Assembly: GCA_019096065.1 (NCBI GenBank)
Contig: JAGUCH010000002.1
Location: 2,616,501-2,680,500, forward strand
From: Paracyclopina nana
Taxonomy: Eukaryota; Arthropoda; Copepoda; Cyclopoida; Cyclopettidae
Reading direction: 5' to 3'
DNA: 64,000 bases
The notes below the pieces were generated by a model. That model saw only the letters and a program-made list of their open reading frames with translations, was not told the DNA's origin and searched no databases. The translations under genes and the position numbers were made by a program. Within the stretch, counting starts at the first letter, position 1, and the number at the start of each line of letters is the position of its first letter. This document shows positions 1-11,597 of the stretch, in pieces.

Positions 1-1185
1 TGGAATTCTCTTTCAAATAGGCTGACTAATTTAATAGCAACCTTGGTATTGAACAAGTAAAAAGCACCCTGGCAATATGGTGGGTACATTGCATAGGGAT
101 ATTCCATAAAAGTTACATGCCTAAAATTAATTTAATTAATTCTGCAGCCATACAGCATTAATTGTAGAGCACCATTTTGAACCTTCTTTTCTGTAGGGTA
201 GACTATTGCTGTATATTCTGCAATAAATTCTTTCATCAGTTGCATTTAATTGTGATAAGAACGCCTTCACTGCCTCCATGTTCACCAATACATCATCGTC
301 AATTTTGATGATCCACTTCATACGGGTGTGTTTTGCGGTAGCTATTGAGATCCATTGAAAGGCTGAAATCAGCTTCAATCCAACTGTGTGATAGTTATCT
401 TCAACACCTATAAAGTTGATTTATCAGGATAAATAAAGCTACCAAATTTTTGCAACATCATTTGCACTTTGATCCACAGATAAACTGAGACAGGTTTAAT
501 TACCTGGGATGATCATGTCTTGGTAGAGCTTATTTTCTAATTCAATGAGATGGAATTGCTCTTGCGAAGCATCATTAGGAATGCCAAATACAAACAGTAA
601 TTGGACATTGTAGTCCAATTTAAACTTGTTGGTGGGCCCAATAGTGTTTCGAAGAAAATCTCTGCTTTCAAAATCATTCCATCGAGCAATAACAAGTATG
701 ACTGCTTCAGCATGGCCTGGGAGACCATTACTTGGTTGAATACTGTATCTTGTATAATTTGAAATGTCTAGATAGGGAGAACGAGTCATAGCATTAACTT
801 ACTTTTATAAAAACACATTTTGCGTTCAAAAGCACCTGTCATTTGGTAATTTCAAACTCACCAAGCACATTAATTTGCTTTTTATTTTTCTGCATAGCTT
901 CATCTGTCACAAGTTGTCTCCATTTCATCCTAAAGTAGCAACTTTTGGGAATCTGCTCTTCCACTTTGATGCCTGCTAAACTATTATTGCATTCCATCAA
1001 CAATTTTTGCATCCGAGTTTCATTGTGGTAACTTTCTAATAAAAGGTTACCAATTTGCAATCCCACTGATATTAGATGAGATAAATAATTTACTGCAATA
1101 TTTTATTACATCTTCCTTGTAACTCACCAAAAATCCAAACTGAGAGAATAACCAAAACAATAAATGCATCAGTTGAAAACAGCAT
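1..1185 (-). CDS. GT31 beta-1,3-galactosyltransferase-like gene A (3' end outside window)
   Basis: A Golgi type II glycosyltransferase expected to transfer a sugar from a UDP-sugar to a glycoprotein or glycolipid acceptor. The start at 1185 opens a short N-terminal signal-anchor helix (MLFSTDAFIVLVILSVWIFG). Later exons carry the GT31 core: AVILVIARWND, a KIDDDVLVN segment holding the DxD metal/UDP-binding motif (near 290), and the EYPYAMYPPYCQGAFYL region that runs off the window. Exons seen: about 1185-1127, 1068-858, 747-508, 409-168 and 122-1, joined by GT-AG introns with matching phases. Gene B, immediately upstream, is a close paralogue exon for exon, so this is a tandem duplication. 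The EDV motif and C terminus lie outside the window. Family assignment is secure; donor and acceptor specificity cannot be told. Confidence 0.85.
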
Positions 1186-1458
1186 GGCTGAGCATGTAAC
1201 AGAGATCTATGTCAATAATTTGCCATAGATAAGATAAGGCCGCTAGAGTAACTATAGCTCGAGCGGCCTAAAGATAAGCAGCAGCAAAGCGGTTTTTTTT
1301 ATTGCTGCAACTTGCTGAATTTTACCAGCCAAATTGTCTTCCGTTTTGGACTGGCAGATAGGAGATACTACCAGGCAATTATCTTAGTGCCATAGCAATC
1401 AGATAAAAGCAACTCGAGAGCTTTAAAGCAACATTTCAATTTTTATTCTTATTTGATT

Positions 1459-3103
1459 TTAAATAGCTCTACTTTTGAAATGACTTGTGCGCTTGGACAT
1501 TAGCTTTACAAATATTGTGATGACAATCAAGATCAATGCAATGAAAGCCACAATAATCAAGTAACTTTTGATCCTGTAGTACTGAGCTTGGTGGGAGTTA
1601 GAATGAAATATTCTTGTGGTGTACTCTTCACGTTCACTTGGATACAATTGTGAGGTGAATATAGCTAACAATTGGTCAGTCTGGAAATTCAACCATGGCA
1701 ACTCATGTCCAATTTTCTCTGACAAGTCCTTCAAAGCAATATCGCCAAGGATTGGTAGTATACCTGGAAAGTATTCAATATTTAGCAGTAGATAATATTG
1801 GGTTGCATGGCCTTTTATGACCAATCTAACCACAAATTGGATATATTGATTCATATAAGGGCATTCAGTTAAATTCCATATTTTTGTTAGTACCTGTTAG
1901 GAAGACATCTTCAATCCACAAGTAGTTTCGATGGAATTCTTTTTCAAATAGACTAATCAATTGTGTTGCAACATCGGTACTGAACAAATAAAAAGCACCT
2001 TGGCAATATGGAGGGTATATGGAGTAGGGATATTCCACAGTGGAAACATACCTGAAAATGAGTTTATTCAGTAAAAATAAGTAATTGTGACAAGGATTGG
2101 GAGGCATACCATTTCGATCCAATATTTCTAAAAGGAAGACTCTCATTGTAGATTCTACAAAATATTCCATCATCAGTTGGCTTTAATTGGGACAGAAACT
2201 CCTTCACTGCATCCATATTCACTAAAACATCATCATCAATTTTGATGATCCACTTCATTCGAGTGTGTTTAGAGGTAGCTAATGAGATCCATTTAAAGGC
2301 CGATATCAGCTTCAATCCAACTGTGTGATAGTTATCTTCAACTCCTTAAAAGTCAATTAAAAGGCAATAAACAGTCAAATATTTTTAATGCATTTGATTT
2401 ATGCTTTCTCCCATGCTCAAAAAAGAGAAAGCACCAATTTTAATTACCTGGGATTATCATATCTTGATATAGCTGATTTTCAAACTCAATTCGATATACT
2501 TCCTCAGGTAAAGCATCTGAGGGAATGCCAAACACAAATAGTAATTGGATATTATAATTCAATTTGAATTTGTTTCTTGGACCAATGGTATTCCGCAAAA
2601 AATTTCTACTTTCAATATCATTCCATCTGACAATAACAAGAATAACAGCATCCACGTTGGCTGGCAGACCATTTGTAGGGTGAATGCTATATCTTGTGTA
2701 ATTGGAAAGACCTTGAGAGGGAAATTGAGCTTTCTAAAGCATGCATACACCAGCATAGTCACTATGTAAGCCCTAACTCACCTAGTGCATTTAGTTGCTT
2801 TCTGTTGTTTTCTGTGATTTCTTCTGACACAGGTTGCCTCCATTTCATCCTATAGTAGCAATTTTTGGGGATTTGCTCTTCAATTTTGATGCCAGCTAAG
2901 CTGCTGTTGCATTCTAGCATCCATTTTTCCAACAGCTCTTCATTGTAGTAACTTTTTAGCAGGAAACTACCAATTTGCATTTCAACTACACCCCAAAAAA
3001 ATAAGTCATTCATGGCACTATTTTAAAGAAAGCAAAGCAGCTTACCTATGATCCAAAATGAGAGAATCGTCATAAGAATGAAAGCTCTTGTTGAAAACCA
3101 CAT
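1459..3103 (-). CDS. GT31 beta-1,3-galactosyltransferase-like gene B, complete
   Basis: Complete GT31-family Golgi glycosyltransferase gene. The chosen start (3103) gives an N-terminal signal anchor (MWFSTRAFILMTILSFWIIG) matching gene A; an upstream in-frame start near 3241 would bury this helix. In order: stem region, AVILVIVRWND, the DxD segment KIDDDVLVN (about 2220-2245), YPYSIYPPYCQGAFYLF, and the family's C-terminal acidic motif WIEDVFLTG (about 1905-1925). The intron after SKW follows a G of the TGG codon, the same place as in genes A, C and D. The last exon (from about 1770) is unusual: it ends with a second strongly hydrophobic helix, SYLIIVAFIALILIVITIFV, followed by a basic tail, which genes C and D lack. 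No frame break was found. Substrate is unknown. Confidence 0.87.
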
Positions 3104-3926
3104 GGCACAACAATTTGTTGTGACCAACGCCAAGAATGTCAAACTGAGTACTGACCCGTGAGCTAGCAATGTTGTATCCACAGCAACAACCATTGTGTAG
3201 TTCACCTGCAAGAACAAGAACATTGATAAATAATTAAGCATAAGTGATCCAAAAGCCCCGCAAGACCTCTATTATGCATGTAGTAGTTTACTTGAGGTCA
3301 AAACTTATTATTATCGAGCCATCTTCCCATATCAACTCTACAGGGCGGACTACTAGTTTACCTCTAGACTAAATCGATAGTTCATATTAGTATCTACTAG
3401 CTTGCATATTTGAGAAAGCTTAAAAGTTTTAATTCTGAGGCATTGCATATGTACAACTCTAGACAAGCGTTTATTACTGTTCATGCAAGCAGCTGAAAAA
3501 TGTGTGGCTCACACTCTCAAGGCCATTTGAGGATAGGAAAACTATTAAGGCTTATAATTTCATGCTGGTAATTTTTGCAAGCGCGTCACAGATAATTCTT
3601 CCATATCTCTGCATCAACTTTCTCCATTTTTCCAAAAGAAAATATGCACAATTTTGCTCAAAATATATAAAAGTCAATTTGGTGTTAATTTACTATGGAA
3701 GACCTTATCATTGCAACATGTGCAAGATTTTTAGCTATTTTAGAATTGAAACATAACACTGTCCAAACTGCTGAGCACAATAATGTATGTAAAGCATATC
3801 TTACAATTGTACTCTGCATTTCAGCATTTTTAATATTCATGAAAAGGCAAAATTTTCTCAACTTTATCGGTAGACATTTATTGAGCAAGCAATATCAGAG
3901 GTATTACAATTTTGGTCAAGTCATCA
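3104..3926. other. Intergenic region, no supported gene
   Basis: Lies between the start of GT31 gene B and the 3' end of GT31 gene C, both on the minus strand. It is AT-rich. Small open frames exist on both strands but they overlap one another, resemble no family and have no splice context. I see no RNA gene or recognisable repeat. Confidence 0.5.
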
Positions 3927-5560
3927 TTAAGACGATATCATTTTTAGTCTCTTTTGAATGAAAGTTTTCCAAAAGTTTTCCAGCTTTTGTATGCCCAATC
4001 CACTCATATGAAAAGATATATAATATCCAAGATTTCTCTTTTGAAAGGGCCAAGTCCTCAGCAAAAGATTATTATTTGTCTCCAACCGTGTTATGTTACC
4101 CTCATTTGCCAAAATCCCTTAAGGAGAAAATAAACATTAGCCCTCCTTGAATTTAAAAAGCACATACCAGTGAGCAGAACATCTTCAAGCCAGATGAACT
4201 CAGTGTGATAGTTAAGTTCAAAAAGGTACACCAATTCCTGAACTGCAGCCACTGTCAATATGTAGGAAGGCCCATAACAATATTCAGGAAAGTTTTCTTT
4301 GGGATACTCATACTTTGAAATGTACCTGGAAAAGAGGTCCAAATGGTAATCAAAGGCTTTCCTGTTAGAGATTTTACCATTTGTGGTTGACATCTCTGAC
4401 GGACTTTCCATCAAAGATACCCTTGCATATGATGTGTTTGGAAGAGTGATTGAGGTGATGGTACTTCATGACCAAAGAATCTAATTTGATTGGATGGTAT
4501 AGCACATCATCATCCATTTTCATGATCCATTTGAGCTTGGCACTTCCACTGTGACTTTTGACAGCTTCCAGTGCCCATTCAAAACTACTGATCTCCTTAA
4601 ATACCAAAGTGTGGTAGGTATCCTCAGCATCTTGAAAGAGCAGCTAGTTGCTTAAAAAAGGTGAACAAATTGTGTTTGAGTGCATACCTAAAAGTATAAT
4701 ATCCCGATACTCCTCGGTTTCAGCCTTCCATAAATTCAGCTTTTCCTTGTTAGGGTTTAAGCCAGTTCCAACAACAAACCTTACTTGGTATTTCAGCTTG
4801 ATACCTTCAACTTTGTTGATTTTGCCCATAGAGGATCTCACAAATTGCCTCTGCTTGAACCCATCACTTCTTACAAAAACCAAGATGAGCATATCAGTAT
4901 CTGCATTCAGACTTTTATTGTTGGGTTGTAATGAGTACTCATGATATTTGCTAACTCCTAAAAGAGCCATAGGTTACTCTAGAAAATATGCTAGTAAGTG
5001 TCAAAATACCAGTTGTTTTAAGCCTCTGCCTATTTCTCTCTATGGTTTGATTTCTGTATATTTCTTCCCACTGTAATTGGGAGAGGAGTTCACCTTCTTC
5101 ATTTATTTCCTCATTAACCATTTCTTGAAATTCATCTTCAGGTGACAATTCATAGTTCTTCTCTGTTTGATTGCTGACCACCTCATTCCAAATTTCCTGG
5201 GTAAGAGCTGTAAAGCAAATATTGTCTTGGTATCTTTATAATATACCCATGTTAAGCTCACATTCAGTTCCAAGAAATCTAACAACCTTTGTAAGTCTAG
5301 CATGCATCCAATTTTGACCACTTGATGTTAAAGCTGAGGCTTAAATTAAAGTTAGAAAAGCACCAAAGGCTTATAAATGTTTTATACTTACAGCTGTTTT
5401 TGTAGGCTTGCTTAAATTCTTGGTGATATTTGACTGGAAAAAGTAGAAGAAGACTAAACTCATTCGAATTATTCCTCAAAATTGCAAAATGTATCTTACA
5501 GTTTATGATTAGCAGGGAACATCCGGCCAAAGCAATTATGACTTTAAGGGCAGTATGCAT
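3927..5560 (-). CDS. GT31 beta-1,3-galactosyltransferase-like gene C, complete
   Basis: Complete GT31-family glycosyltransferase of a second subtype. It begins with a signal anchor (MHTALKVIIALAGCSLLII) at 5560 and a Gln/Glu-rich stem encoded by two exons (about 5330-4990). The core follows: DMLILVFVRSDGFKQRQFVR (about 4850), the DxD motif within KWIMKMDDDVL (about 4510), the YPKENFPEYCYGPSYIL segment, and IWLEDVLLTG (about 4170-4200). The final exon ends at TAA 3927-3929 with no second membrane helix, unlike gene B. Introns are about 50-65 nt, all GT-AG and phase-consistent; I found no frame break. Sequence features (MDDDV, YCYGPSYIL, LLTGILA) place it closer to gene D than to A and B, so the cluster holds two subfamilies. 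Acceptor specificity is not predictable. Confidence 0.88.
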
Positions 5561-6187
5561 AGCTGATTTACCAACGACTGACGAGGTTTAAAGCATGAAA
5601 CTTTTGACTGTAGTTCAGCGAAAAACTCACAGGTGCCGAACCCTATAAAAATACGTACGTAAGCAAAGGAGAACAATGCTGCCCTTTTCTAAGGTGAACT
5701 CATTTTGCTCTCAAGTGCCATGATTGTTGGCAAGGCATGAATTTCAGCCGTGACAATATGCACCTATAATATGTATAGGAAATTGTGCAAATGCAAATAT
5801 AGGCCAATTTTTATGAAATTTCAGCATCAATGTCAAAGACAAACATGTGCGACGAACAAAAATAAAAGATAGCTAACAATAAACTTTGACAATGGATTTA
5901 ATCCTCCATTCAAAATGGCTTAATACATAAATGAATTTGATACTCATAAGCCCAGGAGCTGTTTTGCGAATAAATAAGCAGCTTTCTCAAAATTTGACTA
6001 AGAAAATAATCCCGGTTGAATGATAGACAATAAAATTATTTAATTATAAGCTTTGAAGCTTGTTATTTGTACCTCTGCATTAACCTTAGTTTTAGCGCAT
6101 AGTTCTACTTTATTTTTTGGGAGGAATTGCTAGAGAATCTCAGTACACTAAAATCTAAAATAAAGCATTGGACTTGTGCGCGTATAT
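5561..6187. other. Intergenic region upstream of GT31 gene C
   Basis: AT-rich sequence between the start of gene C and the left end of the DNA transposon. It should contain the gene C promoter, but I see no distinct element. The sequence GACTTGTGCGCG at 6171-6182 recurs just outside the right end of the transposon. Confidence 0.45.
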
Positions 6188-6465
6188 ACTAAATACCGCA
6201 CACAAACACAACGCAACGCACACTACTAAATACCGCACACTACTAAATACCGCACACAGCACAAATAAAAAAAAAGCAAACCACAGTAAATTCATCAGTT
6301 TTGGCATAAAAGCTCATTTTCATTATTGGAACCAGGCTATAGCTGGCTTTTTTTCTTTTCTTTTTTTTTTTTTTGATTTTTGTGTTATTTCACTTCTTTT
6401 TTTAACAAGTATTCACTTAGTGTGCGGTATTTAGTACTCACATACTAAATACCGCACACACCCAA
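6188..6465 (+). repeat. Left terminal unit of the ISL2EU-like element (MITE-like)
   Basis: The outer part holds three direct copies of a 16-mer, ACTAAATACCGCACAC, with a CAACGCAACGCAC spacer after the first. A spacer of about 160 bp follows, including a poly-T tract near 6350-6375. The inner end is an inverted pair around 6420-6462: GTGTGCGGTATTTAGT, a short loop, then ACTAAATACCGCACAC. The right end of the element has the same architecture in reverse, with a different spacer. Confidence 0.8.
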
Positions 6466-7046
6466 ACTATACTTATGCACACAGTTTTGTTTGGTGTTTT
6501 TGATTTTATATGAAAACTTGCGCATCTCTTTATACTTCTACATAACTAATTAGAAAGCACAATATTCTTGGTTAGGTCAATTTTGAGCCAAAATGTCAAT
6601 TTAGAAAAATAACTCCAAGTGGCTTGTGATGCTATTATGCCTTTCTGAGACTAAGTTAGCCAATTACGTAAAGCTTGGATTGAGCTTTGAGAAATGCTAT
6701 GAAGTCCCGCATGAGGGCGCTGAAGTGACTCGGACATCTAAGAAAGATTTATGTACTGCAGAAACTAGCTTTTGACTTTTATTTTGCTAGTTTTACTAAA
6801 CAATAGGCAAGATTTTTCCTCAAAAATATTTCTTGACCATCCATCTACATGATTAAGAAGCAAAAATATCTATTGACAGCTCAAATCAGAAAATAAAGGC
6901 AATAAGTTAGAAAAATAACTCTGAATTGTGGCGTTATTGGCAGCTAAGGAGATGATAACATCATAGCATATCAATACCACTGATTTCGCGGAAAAACAAA
7001 TTCCCGGAAGATCTCGTCTGCGCGAGCTCCCACTTTACAACAAAAA

Positions 7047-8619
7047 ATGGTGAAACATTGCGCATTTGGACTATGCAAAAGTGATACACGGTACCATCCA
7101 GAAAAGGTTTTCGTCCCATTTGTGAAGCCAAATCAAGATCTAGCTAGGGCGAAACGCTGGATTCACCTTTGTGGCCGGAAAGACTTTCACATTTGGAACA
7201 TAACAAAGGATACCTACATTTGTGAGGATCACTTTCCACGTGGAGAAAATCTAAATCCTAGGGAAAATATGGCTTTGGAACCTTACTTGCAAGCTAATGA
7301 ATCTAAGATAAAGGCATTGGCTGAGAAGAGAAGTCACCAAGGCTCTCAGGCAAAAACAGAGGAAACTCTTGAAGAGACAAAGGATGCTGGTGGCAGTCAA
7401 GATGCCACTCATTTCGTAGATTTAGACCTAAATCTAGCATCTTTGTCCAAGGTGACTTATTCATCAACCACTAGGAGGCCCATCTCATTCTTTGTACCAG
7501 TCACTGTTCCTCTACGTCTAGGTGACAAAATTGATAGTAAGTATACGAAATCTGACAACAGCTAGCATTCTTGTTAGTAACTTTCATTCAGTTTCAGATC
7601 ATGACTCAAAAACTCTGGTGTCTCAAGGCACTCAAACTGTAGGAATGCCTCAGCTGCCTCTCTTGAAGAAAGTGCTGAAGAAGCCTGCCTTTAAAATTAA
7701 GGCTCCAATCAGCTCTTTCCTGCTTGAGTTTGAAAGAAGAGCCACTTTGTACACTGGACTGAACAAGGAACAAAGAGACTCATTGTGGAATTTCCTTGGT
7801 GAAGCAAGGGACAGACTTAACCTGATTGGATACAAGCCTCCCAAACTGAACAGTGCCTTGACCAATCTCTCTGTTGAATGTCAGTTTTTGATGACACTTG
7901 TGATTTTAAGGCAAAATGAACCATTCAACAAGATTGCAGTCACATACCAAATAGATAGTACAACAGTGTCAAGAGTTTTCAAGACGTGGGTTCAATTTAT
8001 GTACTGCAAATTTATGGATCTACAAGAAGCAATGTTTGTGAAGAGAAGGGACATCTATAAGCCTCTGCCTCAAGCATTTCAAAATAACTTGCTGAGGAAC
8101 ACACGTGTCGTGATTGATTGTACAGAAATCATTGTAGAAAGCTCAGAAAACTACAAGCAGCAGGGGAACACTTACTCGTCCTACAAATCAAGGACCACTG
8201 CAAAAGTTCTTATTGGAACTCTACCATCTGGAGCTGCATGCTTTATAAGCCATGCTTTTGAAGGCAGCATTAGTGATAGACAAATTGTGATTCAGTCAGG
8301 CTTCTTAGACTTCATTGAGCCTGGTGATGTAGTTTTGGCTGATAGAGGATTCAATGTGGAAGATTTGTTGCTTGAAAAGGGAGCTTCACTCGTGATTCCC
8401 CCATTTTTGAAAGGAAGACCATCATTTACACTGGCAGAGACAAGGCAAACGAAGCTAATTGCAAGAGCTAGAATTCATATTGAAAGATTTAATCAACGTG
8501 TAAAGTTATTCCGATTTCTTTCTGGCCCAATCAGTCACTTTCATTTTCCTATTTTGTCTCAAGTTGTGTATATTTGTTGTTGCTTGGCTAATTTTTCTCC
8601 TTTGCTTGTTAAAAAGTAA
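7047..8619 (+). CDS. THAP-domain DDE transposase (DDE_Tnp_4 type)
   Basis: Transposase of the surrounding element; it should bind the inverted ends and catalyse cutting and strand transfer in the nucleus. Exons 7047-7536 and 7598-8619 join across a 61-nt GT-AG intron in phase to give 503 residues. Residues 1-90 form a THAP zinc finger (C2CH: C5, C10, then the Cys and His of YICEDHF), a sequence-specific DNA-binding domain. The C-terminal half is a DDE nuclease of the PIF/Harbinger-IS5 clan: a helix-turn-helix-like stretch (IAVTYQIDSTTVSRVFKTW), first Asp in VVIDCTEI, SYKSRTTAKVLIG, second Asp in LADRGF, and Glu in RIHIERFNQRVK. The frame is open and the three acidic residues are present, so the protein could be active. 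Confidence 0.92.
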
Positions 8620-9281
8620 TAAAATAATCATGGTGTGTGTAAAACCAATTCATTTTTCTCCCTGTCAACATTAATTATTAATTGGGTTACATATGCTTTC
8701 CTCATATATTGGCACCCTTTTTTAAGCCTAAAAGCACTAAAAGTGCTTTAGTTTCTAGCACATTTTGATTTTGTGACTTTTTTCCGTCAAATTGCCCAAT
8801 AAATCCACTGTGATTTGCTATATTCTTAGAAGATCATGCATCTCACAATGTCTTTTCAATGATTGGAGCAATTTATATCCTTGCTTTTTACGATTGGCTC
8901 TCGCAGACGTTCGTAATTGGATAAAAAGCAATTAAATTGCAATTAAAAACCAATCACGCTCAATGGCTGCCATCATTTTGGCAAATAATGGGCGGAGCAA
9001 TTGATGTTTCAATAGCATTTGCTCCTACCAGCTTTTCAAGAATCCACCCATATATCTACATAGCATTTTATTTTCTCAAATGGAATTTTTGATCCAAATC
9101 TGTGCTTCCAATAGATTCTGTAAGCTTTAAAAATTAACTCTTTCTTTGGTCAGAGTTGCTTGGGATGAAAGATGCTGCAATGGCCTTTTTGCACACTTTT
9201 TAACTCACTACATACTAAATCATATAAATTCACCAAAATACAAGTATTTATTTTCGTTTGTAGTCTTTAGGCATATTTAAA
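8620..9281. other. Spacer between the convergent transposon genes
   Basis: Separates the transposase stop from the downstream limit of the nuclease frame. AT-rich, with no supported coding sequence. Because the two genes converge here, it should hold their 3' ends and poly(A) signals. Confidence 0.5.
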
Positions 9282-10991
9282 TTATACTTCAGAGAGATTC
9301 AACTCAAGCAAACTCAAACTTCTGGGTATTTTTTGCTCAAAATACTCTGGGGCAAATGATTTAAAGTACAGCTCCTCAGCTTTATTCAGCATTGGGACAA
9401 ATGCTTCCTCATCATATGCAATGTCCTCCCAAGTATAACCCAAATTGGTCTAAACAATAAACTTAGTCAAATGGATTCCAGTCACAAACATCTGAACTTG
9501 GGTTTGCCAATAGTACTTGTGGTTCTTTTTTAAGCATAAATTTCCATTTCTCAATGAACAAAAAAAGCTGGATCTTTGGCTTGGCTTAAGCTTTTCCACT
9601 TCAAGTGGATGAAGATCACGCAGCACATATGGACACTTCACTTCTACAAGAAACTCATTAGTTATTGCATCAGGGCTGGCTCCTATGAATGGGTGACTTT
9701 TGGACACAAAAAGACCACATTTTTCAACTTTTTTGTGATCCCTTTCAAACTCTGCAATGGCATTGGCTTCATTCTCACGACCCCACTTGATTGCAGGAAC
9801 ATGAGAGATATCTTGGCCCAAGTTCCACAAGTGTCTTTTAAGAACCTCACAAGGATTTTTAACGAAGTCGGCAAACACTGATGCAGTCACTCTTATGCTT
9901 CTTTGAAGCATCCAATTTTCACTATCTCCTTGTCCAATAGTTCCTGGTAAGTGGATGCAGCAATCACTGACATGAATTCCTTGAATGGGTTCATCATGGA
10001 CATTGAGCAAGTTTTGTGCAAACTCTTTAGTAAGGTTACTTAAGTTGTGAGCCTCCAAGTCATCTAGCTCATATTCTTCATAATGAACTCGAAAAGAGTG
10101 AATCCAATTCGGAGCTTTTACAAAGCATTGATGACTTATGTGAAAATAGCTTATTTCACTCTTTGATGTGCCTTGAAGATCTGCAGGCCGAGGATCAATG
10201 CCAATGAATGCTCCAGGACGAATATTTTTCTTAAAATATTCTGCTTCATGAAATGGCAAAGGATTTTTGGCAACTTGGCAGCCTTGACCCCATACCTGCC
10301 TCTTGGAAGTACATGGCTTTGTAATTCGTGGCTCCAAGCCCAAAGATAAGTCTTCAAGTAGATACAAAAGGCAAGCAACATGACAACATTTTCCATCTGC
10401 TTTTGCTTTGCAAGTGCATTTCGAAATCCAAATGACTCCACTTCTAAGGCAGACACATGGGTAGCTGAAAAGGAAATGGATATGGAGGTTAACTGCTCTG
10501 AAAGCATAATTTTCAACTTACTGAAACTTTCTTTCCATGCTGGCTTCCACAGAAGCTCGGAAAAGCAGGTCATTCTGAGAAATTTGAAACTCGCACAATT
10601 GAACTTTTCCAGAGCAATAAATTTGTCTCCCTTTGCTTGCAGGCTTCATAGTTCCTCCCATGATTTCTTCATCATTCATGTCAAATTTATCAATAGTCAA
10701 GAATGAGATAATCTTTTTTAGATCAAATGATGAAAGCATGTCTTTTTCACTAGCAAATTGAAAAATGTCTCTCCATTCTTCTGAGCTGTCAAAAACCTTT
10801 CGTTTTTCTTCAAGACAAGCTTCTTCATTGTCTTGACTTGCCAAATCAGGTGTTGGCAAATTCTTTTTGCTGGAAAAAATACGCACTAATCTTCTAAGTT
10901 CCTCTTTGCTGCCCGAACACTTATACTGTCTTGAACGGAGCCAATTTTTAAGCTCGACAATAGTCATTTTAAGAAGTTTTTCTTCTTCCAT
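9282..10991 (-). CDS. SAP-SWIM-YqaJ nuclease of the transposon (one in-frame TAG)
   Basis: Accessory protein of the element. Exon 1 (10991-10522) starts with MEEEKLLKMTIVELKNWLRS and a SAP-type DNA-binding helix pair. A 57-nt GT-AG intron (10521-10465) leads in phase into exon 2, which opens with a SWIM-type zinc finger (CTCKAKADGKCCHVA: CxC...CxH). A YqaJ/lambda-exonuclease-like PD-(D/E)XK domain follows, with GRENEANAIAEFERD, the Asp of GASPDA and the catalytic ExK of LVEVKCPY. An in-frame TAG at 9450-9452 falls straight after KFIV, where related proteins usually have Trp or Tyr. The same frame continues for 55 codons (NLGYTWEDIAYDEEAFVP...) to TAA at 9282-9284. The TAG is therefore either a nonsense change that removes the C terminus or a base error. 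The feature spans the full frame including the part after TAG. Confidence 0.82.
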
Positions 10992-11597
10992 GCTTTAAAG
11001 GCGAATTGTGGACTAGAGAGCTGCGATTTTCACAAAGGAGCAAGTACATGCGACTCGGCAGTTTTTCTTTGAAGCTTTTTGTTTATTTTTATTCCAGCCA
11101 AAAAAACGCGCCAATATTGTGCTACTGCTGCGCACTCTACTGGCGTTCACAACGCCATCTACGGCAGCTTTGGAACTAATTATTGTTTAGACCAAGCCTT
11201 GCGGAATTTTGGGTAAAAAATAGCTGGGATTGGCCTAGCTGAAAATTTGGTCATAAATAGCCGGTTTTGGCTTTGCTTTTTTGTAAAAAAAATTAAGGGT
11301 GCCTTAGGAAAATTAAGTTTTCTCAATTTCTTTACTTTTAATTTCTTTTATCCAAGCTTTCCAATGATATCCATTGTGTCTAATATTTCCCGAATTTGTT
11401 ACACAAACTTTTGATCTCTAAGTGTGCAGAAATCTCCGGGACAGCCCGGTTCCAACACAGGATATCAGTATAGTGCAGTACGGTAAACCAGTTAAGTCAG
11501 GTCGAGCTGAGCGCGCGAGCTAGCTGGGACCAGACTATGCTACAAAGTCAAGTTACGTCTCTTGACTATGCTGATTTTCCTTGTTGGAACCGGGCTA

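Noticed and set aside
7047-8619. THAP protein as a domesticated host gene
   Set aside because: It lies inside inverted ends with an AT target duplication and next to a second transposon gene, so it belongs to a mobile element.
9576-9881. Plus-strand open frame opposite the YqaJ domain
   Set aside because: It is the reverse of the conserved catalytic region of the minus-strand nuclease gene.
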